NCBI GenBank assembly: GCA_964510535.1
Contig: CAZECG010000003.1
Span: forward strand, 1 to 64,000
DNA from: JAJPXC01 sp964510535
GTDB lineage: Bacteria > Bacteroidota > Bacteroidia > Bacteroidales > Muribaculaceae
Length of the DNA: 64,000 nt
Direction: 5' to 3'
Shown here: positions 8,412-17,127 of the stretch, one piece after another
How the letters are laid out: every line of letters starts with the position of its first letter
Numbering within the stretch: position 1 is the first letter of the stretch
Made by a program: the position numbers and the translations under genes
Notes under the pieces: generated by a model
Told to the model about the DNA's origin: nothing
Databases searched by the model: none
The model's input: only the letters and a program-made list of their open reading frames with translations

Positions 8412-8756
8412 TTATTTCACTTTGTCAACAATTGCTTTGAATGCTGCGGGGTTGTTTAGTGCGAGGTCCGCAAGAACTTTGCGGTTAATCTCGATGCCGG
8501 CTTTGTGGATAAGACCCATCAGCTTAGAATAGGTGAGGTCTTCCATGCGTGCAGCGGCATTGATGCGCTGAATCCAAAGCGCGCGGAAATTGCGTTTTTT
8601 ATTCTTGCGGTCACGGTAAGCGTAAGTCAGACCTTTTTCCCATGTGTTTTTAGCGACGGTCCAAACGTTTTTACGACATCCGTAGTAACCTTTTGTTAAT
8701 TTCAGGATTTTTTTGCGACGAGCTCTTGAAGCTACGTGGTTGACTGATCTTGGCAT
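8412..8756 (-). CDS. rplT: 50S ribosomal protein L20
   Basis: L20 binds 23S rRNA and is needed early in assembly of the large subunit. The 114-aa protein begins MPRSVNHVASRARRKK and contains GYYGCRKN and LWIQRINAAAR, the highly conserved basic N-terminal extension and globular part. It is the last gene of the conserved thrS-infC-rpmI-rplT cluster, all on the minus strand. In other bacteria L20 can repress this operon through its leader; I see no obvious RNA mimic here. Confidence 0.98.
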   Translation of the reverse strand: MPRSVNHVASRARRKKILKLTKGYYGCRKNVWTVAKNTWEKGLTYAYRDRKNKKRNFRALWIQRINAAARMEDLTYSKLMGLIHKAGIEINRKVLADLALNNPAAFKAIVDKVK

Positions 8757-8865
8757 TTTTTGATAATTTTTGAATGTTAGCGGCTATTGCTCTTTGTTGC
8801 TAAACACTCGGTTAATAAAAAATTTAAATCACGAATTAAAAAACGGAGAAACTCTCTTTGTCAGG

Positions 8866-9063
8866 TTATTTGAGACCAAGTAATGCCTTTACATTGCCCT
8901 CGTCTACTCGTGAAACGAGACCTGTGTGGGTGAGATTTCTTTTCTGCTTCTTAGTCTTCTTGGTCAAGATGTGGCTTTTGAAAGCATGTTTTCTTTTGAT
9001 TTTTCCTGATCCGGTAAGGGCGAACCTCTTTTTGGCACCGGAGTTAGTTTTAATCTTGGGCAT
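8866..9063 (-). CDS. rpmI: 50S ribosomal protein L35
   Basis: A small basic 65-aa ribosomal protein starting MPKIKTNSGAKKRFALTGSG, followed by KIKRKHAFKSH and a Lys-rich stretch, the L35 signature. It lies between infC and rplT (109 nt before rplT), the usual bacterial order. Confidence 0.98.
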   Translation of the reverse strand: MPKIKTNSGAKKRFALTGSGKIKRKHAFKSHILTKKTKKQKRNLTHTGLVSRVDEGNVKALLGLK

Positions 9064-9151
9064 TTTTGTTACATTAAAGTTATTAATTCGAGTTATATAT
9101 TATCGTTGCCAGCTCGTGGCTTCATAATATCATTCTTCCGCTATGCGACTG

Positions 9152-9757
9152 TCAGGATTGGGATTTCTTTTTGGGAGATAGCATGATAATCATGCGTTTC
9201 CCTTCCAGAACGGGGAGCTGCTCCACCTTCCCATAGTCTTCGAGGTCGTTGGCGAAACGTAACAGCAACACTTCGCCTTGCTCTTTAAACAATATCGAAC
9301 GGCCTTTGAAGAATACGTATGCCTTAACTTTAGAACCTTCCTGTAGAAAGCCTATAGCGTGTTTCAACTTGAAGTTATAGTCGTGGTCATCGGTTTGCGG
9401 GCCGAATCTAATCTCTTTGACTACAACTTTAGTCGACTTGGCTTTTTGTTCCTTCTGTCGTTTCTTCTGCTGATAGAGGAATTTCTGATAATCAAGAATC
9501 TTACACACTGGGGGTGCCGCATTGGGCGAGATTTCAATCAAATCAAGACCTTGCTCATCTGCGATTCTCAATGCCTCTTGAATGGGATACACGCCTGTCT
9601 CAACGTTGTCGCCAACAAGCCGCACCTCACGGGCGCGAATGCGTTCATTGATGGCGTATGCATCTTTAGCGTTGTCACGGGCGCCTTGGCGGCGTTGTTG
9701 CGGTCCGTTGTTCCTCATGGGAGGGCGCGGTCCGGTGTACAGAGGTTTTTTCTCCAT
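9152..9757 (-). CDS. infC: Translation initiation factor IF-3
   Basis: IF-3 keeps 30S subunits free and checks start-codon pairing. The 201-aa protein has the N-terminal domain (INERIRAREVRLVGDN, about 37-52), the Lys-rich linker (KKRQKEQKAK) and the C-terminal domain (KEIRFGPQTDDHDYNFKLKHA). A Pro/Arg/Gly-rich tail of about 30 residues precedes the conserved start, as in many Bacteroidetes. The start is ATG (complement of 9755-9757), not the rare AUU that allows autoregulation in E. coli. It begins 8 nt after the thrS stop. Confidence 0.97.
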   Translation of the reverse strand: MEKKPLYTGPRPPMRNNGPQQRRQGARDNAKDAYAINERIRAREVRLVGDNVETGVYPIQEALRIADEQGLDLIEISPNAAPPVCKILDYQKFLYQQKKRQKEQKAKSTKVVVKEIRFGPQTDDHDYNFKLKHAIGFLQEGSKVKAYVFFKGRSILFKEQGEVLLLRFANDLEDYGKVEQLPVLEGKRMIIMLSPKKKSQS

Positions 9758-9765
9758 TCAGTGGA

Positions 9766-11703
9766 TTATTGATTTATCATATTGTTGACCTCGTCAGTCA
9801 AATTTTGCGCAAAGGTACTAATTTTCATTGTACCTTTATCACCCTCCCCTTGTTTTCTTACGGATATTTCACCATCGTGGGCTTCTTTTTCGCCCACAAT
9901 CAGTAGGTAGGGGATGCGCTTAAGTTCATTGTCGCGAATCTTTTTGCCGATTTTCTCGTTACGGTCATCTACGATTGCTCTTACATCTGCGGCATTGAGC
10001 TCTTTGGCTACTTGGTAGGCGTAGTCGTTGAACTTTTCGCTGATGGGGAGCACAACCGCCTGGTCGGGTGCGAGCCAAAGCGGGAAACGGCCTGCGGTGT
10101 GTTCAAGCAACACAGCCACAAAACGTTCCATCGAGCCGAACGGAGCGCGGTGTATCATCACGGGACGATGTTTCTGGTTGTCGGCACCGGTGTATTCGAG
10201 CTGGAAACGCTCAGGTAGGTTGTAATCGACTTGAATTGTCCCCAATTGCCAGCGGCGGCCAATCGCGTCTTTCACCATGAAATCGAGCTTTGGCCCATAG
10301 AATGCGGCTTCTCCCAATTCAGTGCGGGCGTTCAGACCCTTTTCTTTGCAAGCCTCTATGATGGCATTTTCGGCGAGATGCCAGTTTTCGTCGCTACCGA
10401 TATATTTTTCTTTGTTGTTTGGGTCGCGGAGCGATATCTGAGCCTCAAAGTTGTCAAATTTGAGCGCTTTGAAAATGTAGAAGATAATGTCCATCACTTT
10501 CAAGAACTCATCCTTGATTTGGTCGGGAGCGCAGAAAATATGTGCGTCGTCCTGCGTAAAGCCCCTTACTCGCGTCAATCCGTGGAGCTCGCCACTCTGC
10601 TCATAGCGATAAACCGTGCCAAACTCTGCGAGGCGTAGGGGCAGGTCGCGGTAGCTGCGGGGATACGCCTTAAAAATCTCGCAGTGATGAGGGCAGTTCA
10701 TTGGTTTTAAAAGGTATTCCTCACCCTCTTCCGGTGTGTGAATGGGCTGGAATGAATCTTTGCCATATTTGGCGTAGTGCCCAGAGGTGACATAGAGCAT
10801 TTTGTTACCAATGTGGGGCGTAATCACCTGGAGATAACCGTATTGCTTCTGAATCTTACGGAGGAATTGTTCCAGCCGGTCACGGAGCGCAGCCCCTTTT
10901 GGTAGCCACAACGGCAATCCCGCTCCAACGTTGGCCGAGAATGCGAACAGCTCCATTTCTTTGCCGAGTTTGCGGTGATCGCGCTTCTTCGCCTCCTCAA
11001 GCATGGCAAGATACTCGTCAAGCATTTTCTTTTTTGGGAAAGTTACGCCGTAGACGCGTACCAACTGATTGCGTTTTTCGTCACCGCGCCAATATGCGCC
11101 GGCGAGAGAGGTTATTTTAACCGCTTTGATAGGTGCGGTATTGGGAATATGCGGGCCGCGGCACAGGTCTGTGAAATTGCCCTGCGTATAGGTCGTGATA
11201 TGTCCATCTTCAAGCTCGCTGATTAGCTCGCATTTGTATGTTTCTCTGCGATTTCCAAACATCTCGAGAGCCTCGGCTTTGGTGATGCTCTCTCGGCGTA
11301 TATCTTCTTTCTTTTGCGCGAGCTCGAGCATTTTAGCCTCGATTTTAGGGAAATCTGCGGCTGTAATCTGGTTGTCTCCGGGGTCGATGTCATAATAGAA
11401 CCCGGTTTCGATAGCCGGTCCGATGCCGAATTTCACTCCAGGGTACAACTCTTGGAGAGCCTCGGCTAACAGATGGGCTGAACTATGCCAGAACGCGTGT
11501 TTGCCCTCTGCGTCGTCCCATTTGAACAACTTGATTGAAGCGTCTTCGGTTATCGGACGCGTAATGTCCCACTCCTGACCGTTAACCGATGCGGCCAGAA
11601 TATCCTGAGCCAAGCGGGGGCTGATGCTCTGAGCAATATCATAAGGGGTCACGCCGCTCTCGTATTGCTTGACGTCATCGTTGGGAAATGTAATGTTTAT
11701 CAT
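9766..11703 (-). CDS. thrS: Threonyl-tRNA synthetase
   Basis: This class II aminoacyl-tRNA synthetase charges tRNA-Thr. The 645-aa protein has an N-terminal TGS domain (1-60), the editing domain with HSSAHLLAEAL (HxxxH metal motif) and CRGPHIP, the catalytic core (MNCPHHCEIF, RYEQSGELHGLTRVRGFTQ, PVMIHRAPFGSMER) and a C-terminal anticodon-binding domain. Length and motifs are standard. It is the first gene of the operon with infC, rpmI and rplT. Confidence 0.98.
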   Translation of the reverse strand: MINITFPNDDVKQYESGVTPYDIAQSISPRLAQDILAASVNGQEWDITRPITEDASIKLFKWDDAEGKHAFWHSSAHLLAEALQELYPGVKFGIGPAIETGFYYDIDPGDNQITAADFPKIEAKMLELAQKKEDIRRESITKAEALEMFGNRRETYKCELISELEDGHITTYTQGNFTDLCRGPHIPNTAPIKAVKITSLAGAYWRGDEKRNQLVRVYGVTFPKKKMLDEYLAMLEEAKKRDHRKLGKEMELFAFSANVGAGLPLWLPKGAALRDRLEQFLRKIQKQYGYLQVITPHIGNKMLYVTSGHYAKYGKDSFQPIHTPEEGEEYLLKPMNCPHHCEIFKAYPRSYRDLPLRLAEFGTVYRYEQSGELHGLTRVRGFTQDDAHIFCAPDQIKDEFLKVMDIIFYIFKALKFDNFEAQISLRDPNNKEKYIGSDENWHLAENAIIEACKEKGLNARTELGEAAFYGPKLDFMVKDAIGRRWQLGTIQVDYNLPERFQLEYTGADNQKHRPVMIHRAPFGSMERFVAVLLEHTAGRFPLWLAPDQAVVLPISEKFNDYAYQVAKELNAADVRAIVDDRNEKIGKKIRDNELKRIPYLLIVGEKEAHDGEISVRKQGEGDKGTMKISTFAQNLTDEVNNMINQ

Positions 11704-11766
11704 TTGAGAATCAATTAATTATATTTACGACAAGTAACTTACGGATGCACTCGTCAAAATCACTTG

Positions 11767-11774
11767 CAAATTTA
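11767..11774 (-). promoter_or_regulatory. Putative -7 element upstream of thrS
   Basis: Minus-strand TAAATTTG matches TAnnTTTG and lies about 64 nt upstream of the thrS ATG. I see no good TTTG at the -33 distance, so this is a weaker call. Confidence 0.45.
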
Positions 11775-11821
11775 AACATTTTATTCTGAATATGCTGCCA
11801 TGAAGTTGATTATTTCAGAGC

Positions 11822-12742
11822 TTATCGTCTTAATCTCGGGAAAAGACGTTTTATGCGATTCAACGGCGTGGCAATTTTGCCGCCGGCGATTACGAGAGTT
11901 ACCGCGACGATAATCAGAGCCATTCCGACAGTATCGTGCGGTGATACGGGTTGATTAAGAAGCGTCACGCTGAAAAGTATGGCTGTGACTGGTTCCAATG
12001 CCCCCAGTATAGCTGTCGGCGTGGAACCGATATATTGAATCGCGGCTGTGGTACACAAAAACGAAACCGCCGTGGGGAAAATCGCAAGTCCAACCAAGTT
12101 TGCCCAATAAACCGTGTGTTCAGGCGTTTTTATACCGTCGCCGGCCATTGCCGGAATCAAAAATAGCAGAACTCCGAATGTCAAAACGTAAAATGTCAAA
12201 GTCAGAGTAGCTATGTCACACAACTTCTTTCGGCTAACGCTTACCATGTAAATGGCATAAGATAAGGCTGATAACATCACAAGCCCGATACCGGTCAAAC
12301 CGATATGATTGCCTCCTGAACTTTTGCATAATAAGGCAATGCCAAATGCGGCGATAGCGATGCATAACCAGGTGAACGCAGGCACACGTTCGCGAAAAAC
12401 CGCGGCCATGATAACAGCAACCATCACAGGATATATGAAAAGCAGGGTCGACGCTACGCCTGAATTCATGAAGTTGTAACTTTGAAACAAGGCGAGCGAT
12501 GACAGTGCGACCAATAACCCGAGTGCTATTACCGGTAGCCATTGGTCTCTTCTGAGCGAGAAACTGCGACCGCGCATCTTTCCCATGATAAAAAGCACCG
12601 GTATTGCAAGCAGGTATCTGAATAGCAGCACAGAGTTGGCATCCATGCCATCATTGTAAAGCGGAATTGCAAACAATGGATTCATGCCGTATGTCGTCGC
12701 CGATAACGCAGCCAAAAGATAGCCCTTAACTTGATTGTTCAT
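11822..12742 (-). CDS. EamA/DMT-family transporter
   Basis: An inner-membrane protein of 306 aa with about ten hydrophobic segments arranged as two EamA repeats (roughly 5-140 and 150-290), as in the drug/metabolite transporter superfamily. The N-terminal SATTYGMNPLFAIPLY and the GALEPVTAILFSVTLLNQPV segment are typical. The substrate cannot be told from sequence. Members export amino acids, nucleotides or other metabolites. It is preceded by its own TATCTTTG element and is not part of the thrS operon. Confidence 0.85.
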   Translation of the reverse strand: MNNQVKGYLLAALSATTYGMNPLFAIPLYNDGMDANSVLLFRYLLAIPVLFIMGKMRGRSFSLRRDQWLPVIALGLLVALSSLALFQSYNFMNSGVASTLLFIYPVMVAVIMAAVFRERVPAFTWLCIAIAAFGIALLCKSSGGNHIGLTGIGLVMLSALSYAIYMVSVSRKKLCDIATLTLTFYVLTFGVLLFLIPAMAGDGIKTPEHTVYWANLVGLAIFPTAVSFLCTTAAIQYIGSTPTAILGALEPVTAILFSVTLLNQPVSPHDTVGMALIIVAVTLVIAGGKIATPLNRIKRLFPRLRR

Positions 12743-12765
12743 GTGATATGCTTATTTTCTGAGTG

Positions 12766-12773
12766 CAAAGATA
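12766..12773 (-). promoter_or_regulatory. Putative -7 element for the EamA transporter gene
   Basis: Minus-strand TATCTTTG fits TAnnTTTG and lies 24 nt upstream of the ATG at 12742. No clear -33 TTTG is visible. Confidence 0.45.
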
Positions 12774-13091
12774 AATATTGCCGTCCGATAAAACTCAGAT
12801 TAAAGAGTAACTTATGGCTTCGGTGCTTAATGATCGCACCGTGGAATGCCGATGACCGAGAGCCGCCCTTGGGCTGTCAACACCCCTCCGACCGACCAAC
12901 CAACCAACCAACCAACTTCACCGCCTAACCGCCCCACCAAACCCCCCCCCCTCGGAGGAGTCCAAAGTTCGCGTGAGATATGAGTTCGCGATTAACTCGC
13001 CTACGCTCGTTGGGCTAAAGGTTGAAGCCTTATGGTCAAGACCTCAGGCTTGATTCACGAAAGCGCGGCGGTATTACCGCAACTCCATAAA
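12774..13091. other. Non-coding region with simple repeats
   Basis: I find no supported gene here. The stretch holds a 5.5-copy ACCA tandem repeat, a run of ten C at 12942-12951, a nested hairpin at 13025-13051 (aagcct..ggtc/gacc..aggctt) and a palindrome GCGGTATTACCGC at 13068-13080. The nested hairpin may end transcription of the minus-strand gene that stops at 13092, but it lacks a U-tail. The low-complexity composition looks like a junction between core and accessory DNA. Confidence 0.5.
12895..12916. repeat. (ACCA)5.5 simple tandem repeat
   Basis: Five and a half perfect copies of the tetranucleotide ACCA in an intergenic region. It is prone to slippage and therefore a possible strain-typing marker. 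No coding frame crosses it. Confidence 0.9.
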
Positions 13092-14396
13092 TTATAAATA
13101 GAACGTATATGACTCTCCGTCAATAACAATGGTATATGTCAATCCCTGCATTTTCTTATTGTACTTTACATTAAAGAAACCGGAATATTCGGTTTCAGCC
13201 GGGATTGTGTGCATCTTAACATATCCATCGCCTATCTGCTGGCGTATCTGACTTTGAGTATAGGAAAGTTCAGCCATATTAGCAGCGGCTTGTTGATTAG
13301 CAGCGTATTGAGCCAAACCGTTATACGAGGTCGTATGAGATTGACCGTAGGTTGTGGTGTATGAAGACCCGTAAGCGTTAGCATAGCCATAAATACCTCC
13401 TACGTTCCCATAGGCATGAGCATTAGCCGTAGTGTATGAATTGCCGGAATAAGTGGTAGTAGAAGAAGAATAACCGGCTCCGGCTGCAGCAAGCCCCTCA
13501 CCGAGAGCAGCCCAAAATGACTGCCAGTTTTGTTTTTTACGGACTATGTGGTCGTATTCTTCGTAAGTAAGTAGCTCGACATCAAAAGGAATAGTAACGG
13601 TTTCGTCGTATTCCTCATTGTCTTTACTACGTCTTACCGAGCGTTCAACATAAATATCATCTTCAAGGTATTCGGACTTTGAAAATTTCATTTTAGTCTT
13701 TTTCTTTGGGTGGCGGTATCCAACAGCCGAAAGATTCGCGGGATTGAATAAAATTGAGCGGTTACGGAAATTCTGGATGCTGATGTTCACGCAGATATAT
13801 TTGCCGTATTGGTTGAGGAGGTTGGCAACGGAGTTGACAATGATACCTTTGTATTTAACATACGATACAACTGTGCCGTTAACATAATACTGACCATATT
13901 CTTTCAGAGGATAGTCGGCGATAAAATCATCGACGTTAACATATTCCACAGAGTCGGCAAGGTTGTATGATATGTTTCGGATATTAAAAGCCTGTGGATT
14001 GTTAATATCCTCGATAATTTCAAAATGAGAGCAGCCCTTAGGTATTTTCTCAAATTCGAGAACGAATTGATGCCTTTGCCCTGCGCGGTCAAAGAGCATC
14101 ACTTTATGCTCGGCTTCACTATCAATCGGGATATTGACGGTAGAGAGCATATTATATTTTTTGTTGGAACCAGGAATTGAGATGTAAGTTTTATCACTGA
14201 AATTCATCCATTGGTGCCCGGATTGCCATGTGGAATCTTCGGGCACGGTATAGTCAAAAAACACAAGTGTACTATACTCTCTGTTGTCAATCTGCGAGAT
14301 ATTCATACGAGGTGGAGCCTCATAAGAAGTAGGAATGTGCTGCGCAGAAGCGGCAAAAGGAAGAAAAAGCAAAAGAAATGTTGAGAAGAATTTCAT
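13092..14396 (-). CDS. Secreted protein of unknown function with Gly/Ser/Tyr-rich segment
   Basis: The 434-aa protein starts MKFFSTFLLLFLPFAASAQ, a typical signal peptide ending in A-x-A-Q, so it is exported. The middle (about 25-300) is mixed alpha/beta without a motif I recognise. Residues of about 300-370 are low complexity (GYSSSTTTYSGNSYTTANA.., YGNVGGIYGYANAYGSS..). A short C-terminal domain (about 395-434) ends EYSGFFNVKYNKKMQGLTYT.. and may be a beta-sandwich. It lies alone between a possible hairpin terminator and the restriction endonuclease gene. I assign no function. Its neighbours suggest accessory DNA. Confidence 0.75.
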   Translation of the reverse strand: MKFFSTFLLLFLPFAASAQHIPTSYEAPPRMNISQIDNREYSTLVFFDYTVPEDSTWQSGHQWMNFSDKTYISIPGSNKKYNMLSTVNIPIDSEAEHKVMLFDRAGQRHQFVLEFEKIPKGCSHFEIIEDINNPQAFNIRNISYNLADSVEYVNVDDFIADYPLKEYGQYYVNGTVVSYVKYKGIIVNSVANLLNQYGKYICVNISIQNFRNRSILFNPANLSAVGYRHPKKKTKMKFSKSEYLEDDIYVERSVRRSKDNEEYDETVTIPFDVELLTYEEYDHIVRKKQNWQSFWAALGEGLAAAGAGYSSSTTTYSGNSYTTANAHAYGNVGGIYGYANAYGSSYTTTYGQSHTTSYNGLAQYAANQQAAANMAELSYTQSQIRQQIGDGYVKMHTIPAETEYSGFFNVKYNKKMQGLTYTIVIDGESYTFYL

Positions 14397-14566
14397 ATTA
14401 ATCCAAATCGTTTAAGTTGTTAACGTATATGTCGAGGCCTTAGTCGTTGAAGATTTTGAGAGTTCACTGATGCTGATTTATTAGATTATTGGATGTATGG
14501 AAATACGCTAAATTGTATACTTAAGTTTATTTTCATGATAAACTATTATTTTGTGCAAACCAATCA

Positions 14567-15640
14567 TCAAAAAATTTGTGAGGCAATTTCTTTGATTAAA
14601 CTAATAGTGTCATCTTTGACGTTGATGATTTTGGAGAATTTTAATAGACCATCTACGAAATCACGAACAGTTACAATCTTCAAATCTGAAATACGCAATT
14701 TAGCATAGTTTAGAATCGATATCAAACAACAATAATGACCTTCGCGACCTATGGCTTTCAATGTTTGATACACCTCATCTTCATCAAAAACAACATTCTT
14801 TCCATAAATAAACATACTTGATGGTAGATTTGCTTGGCGAAACTTGGTGATAGCATGAATCACATCTTGACTTGAAAACGTTTTGTCTTTAACTTCAATG
14901 GCGTTAACAAGGGTGCCTTCGGAATCAAAAATATCAATATCTCCAACTTCCTTTGAAGAAACTCCACTTTGATTGACTTTGTGTGGAATCACTTTGTAAT
15001 CTTTTCCAAGATGTAATTGTTCTAATTCAGCCACGACAAGAGGGCATACCTCCCCCTCCATTGTATGATTAGTTATCTTATAAATATAATCAAGTACAAG
15101 CTGAGAGAACTCACTTACATCTATTAAAGCATCTCCAATCGCGAATTTCTTCAAATAGTCTTCATGGTTGGAAATAAGAACAACCATTGCAGATTTCAGA
15201 TATAAGTATGCTACTTCGCTGGTATTAATCTGAGACAATACCTCGATTACACTTTCGAGAGTTTCTTTATCTTTCCCTGCTCGAACAGCATTATTTATAG
15301 AAAGAGTTGTAAATCGAGCTGGCTTGTTAAGAAAAGGTTCGTTAGAATCCCCTAAACAACCAGGCAACTTAAGTTTCTCAAATGGAACAAGTACTTTATG
15401 ACAAAGCGTTCTTGCGTCATATTTGCCACTTTTTCCATCTCCTTTCTGAAGGCTTAATGCATCAACATTAGCATTAGTGGCTTTCGCAAGTAACGCATTA
15501 ACAAGGATGTAACGATATGTTTTGTGAGTACCTTGTAATACGTTCGTGATTATCGATGCAATATCGTCATTAATTGGGGCGGCTTCAGTAAGAGCTCGAT
15601 CAAGGATAAGTGCAGCAGTTTTTAGTTCAACATTAGCCAT
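14567..15640 (-). CDS. Type II restriction endonuclease, SacI-like family
   Basis: Sequence-specific double-strand endonuclease. The 357-aa length and the segments TYRYILVNALLAKATNANVD and DARTLCHKVLVPF resemble R.SacI (RE_SacI family) as I recall it. The C-terminal half holds a PD-(D/E)xK site: D234/D236 in EVGDIDIFDS and E249-V-K251 in NAIEVKDK. It follows the cytosine methyltransferase by 8 nt on the same strand, so the two form one R-M operon. SacI cuts GAGCTC; whether this enzyme does is inference. The gene is AT-rich compared with nearby core genes, suggesting transfer. The family is moderately certain, the nuclease role more so. Confidence 0.8.
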   Translation of the reverse strand: MANVELKTAALILDRALTEAAPINDDIASIITNVLQGTHKTYRYILVNALLAKATNANVDALSLQKGDGKSGKYDARTLCHKVLVPFEKLKLPGCLGDSNEPFLNKPARFTTLSINNAVRAGKDKETLESVIEVLSQINTSEVAYLYLKSAMVVLISNHEDYLKKFAIGDALIDVSEFSQLVLDYIYKITNHTMEGEVCPLVVAELEQLHLGKDYKVIPHKVNQSGVSSKEVGDIDIFDSEGTLVNAIEVKDKTFSSQDVIHAITKFRQANLPSSMFIYGKNVVFDEDEVYQTLKAIGREGHYCCLISILNYAKLRISDLKIVTVRDFVDGLLKFSKIINVKDDTISLIKEIASQIF

Positions 15641-15648
15641 GATAAAAT

Positions 15649-16752
15649 TTAGAATAAACCATTATACAGAATTGGAGACTTCCCTTTGAGGACATCTATA
15701 ACCATAGAACAGACTGCCTTAGACAAGTTGCATGGAACGGCATTCCCTATTTGTGTGTATTGAGCAGATTGTGATCCACAGAAAACATAATCCAACGGAA
15801 ATGTTTGTATAACCCTTGCCTCGTCTACGGTCATTCTTCTTAGGTATGATGGTACTGATTCTGTTTTTGCAACCATCGGATCGAATTCAACACGATCTCG
15901 ATACCCCTCAACCCAAGGAGTTTCCCTTTCATATAGAGCTTTTTCGTCGATAATTGGTGTTTTATTACCACCCATCGAAGCCGGGAGAGTTGCACTATAA
16001 CCATCTAATTTCAATGGTCGTCCAAGTCCATTAAACAACATTCCTGCATAAGCGGATTTACGAAGGACAGGTTTTGGTGTTAGTGTAATCTTTGCATTGC
16101 ATGTACCTGTATTATTTCCCATACCAGCTCTATCAAGGACAGACAAAGCTTCTCTCACACTTTGAGCTTTGATTTTATATGGCTTTAACATAGATTCTAA
16201 ATCAGGAGTAGAAATAGTGCCATTCTTAAATCCAATAAAGAATACTCGCTCTCGCGCTTGTGGAACGTCAAAATCAGAAGCATTTAAGACGATAAAGCCA
16301 ACTGAATATCCTAATTCAACGAATCTTTTTATTAAAGAAGTACGGATGGATGCCCACCGATCAAGGACGGCAAGTGCCTTAACATTCTCCATTATAAATG
16401 CTTTTGGCTCGACAGTTTCTATAACCTTAGCATAACTCCAAATAAGTTTGCTTCGCTCGTCATTTTCATCCATTTTACCCGCTACAGAAAAACCTTGGCA
16501 AGGAGGTCCCCCGATTACTAAATCTACACCTTTGTATTTGGAGAGGGAAGGGATAAAAGTATTGATATCACCTTGATGAATGTGGTCTCCAATATTTAAG
16601 GCATAAGACTCACAGGCCTCTTTCTTCATGTCGTTAGCCCATATTATATGAGCTCCAGCGTAAATAGCACCAATATCCAAACCACCAGCTCCTGAAAAGA
16701 GAGATATTGTATGGATAGTATTGGAAGCTAATATGTCTTTTAATTCCTTCAT
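15649..16752 (-). CDS. DNA (cytosine-5-)-methyltransferase
   Basis: Modification enzyme of the R-M pair; it methylates C5 of cytosine using S-adenosylmethionine. All key motifs are present in 367 aa: I (SLFSGAGGLDIG, about 17-28), IV with the catalytic C85 (GGPPCQGFS), VI (MENV, 121-124), VIII (QARER, 164-168) and X (QIGNAVP, near the C terminus). A variable target-recognition region lies at about 200-300. M.SacI is also a C5 enzyme, which fits the neighbouring SacI-like nuclease. With M first in the operon, methylation may precede cutting. I see no controller (C) protein gene. Confidence 0.95.
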   Translation of the reverse strand: MKELKDILASNTIHTISLFSGAGGLDIGAIYAGAHIIWANDMKKEACESYALNIGDHIHQGDINTFIPSLSKYKGVDLVIGGPPCQGFSVAGKMDENDERSKLIWSYAKVIETVEPKAFIMENVKALAVLDRWASIRTSLIKRFVELGYSVGFIVLNASDFDVPQARERVFFIGFKNGTISTPDLESMLKPYKIKAQSVREALSVLDRAGMGNNTGTCNAKITLTPKPVLRKSAYAGMLFNGLGRPLKLDGYSATLPASMGGNKTPIIDEKALYERETPWVEGYRDRVEFDPMVAKTESVPSYLRRMTVDEARVIQTFPLDYVFCGSQSAQYTQIGNAVPCNLSKAVCSMVIDVLKGKSPILYNGLF

Positions 16753-16981
16753 ATAATTCGAGGAACCTTCTTGCTTGCTGATAGGTGAACCGACCTTATG
16801 CGACTACGAGAAGTATTTAAATATTGAAGTTTATATTATCTTTGGTCTTTGTCAGCTCTTGCGCACATTAGATTACAAAGTTAAATAAAATATTTGACAC
16901 TTTGTAAGCCACTACAAAGATACGCTGTTGGGTGGGCAAAATTCGGTTACACCTAATATGAATTAGCTTAAAATAATGAAA
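16753..16981. other. Promoter region of the R-M operon
   Basis: No ORF is supported. Minus-strand TAACTTTG at 16883-16876 matches the -7 consensus, about 124 nt upstream of the methyltransferase ATG. TTTG occurs further upstream but not at the normal spacing. There is no C-box-like palindrome that I can recognise. Confidence 0.45.
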
Positions 16982-17021
16982 AATATCAGACAGGCGGTTT
17001 CAAAATAGCCTGTCTGATATT
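16982..17021 (-). terminator. Terminator after the mlaD gene
   Basis: A perfect 14-bp stem (AATATCAGACAGGC with GCCTGTCTGATATT; arms 16982-16995 and 17008-17021) is followed on the minus strand by TTTTCATTATTTT. It would end the transcript of the amidase-MCE genes before the R-M operon. Confidence 0.8.
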
Positions 17022-17127
17022 ATGCATATTTAGGTAGTAATGAATTCAATGATGATATATAATCAATTCATTAAGCTTAAATTCCCGGGCTTCAATCAAT
17101 GCTTCCGAAAGGTAAACAGAGTGTGGC

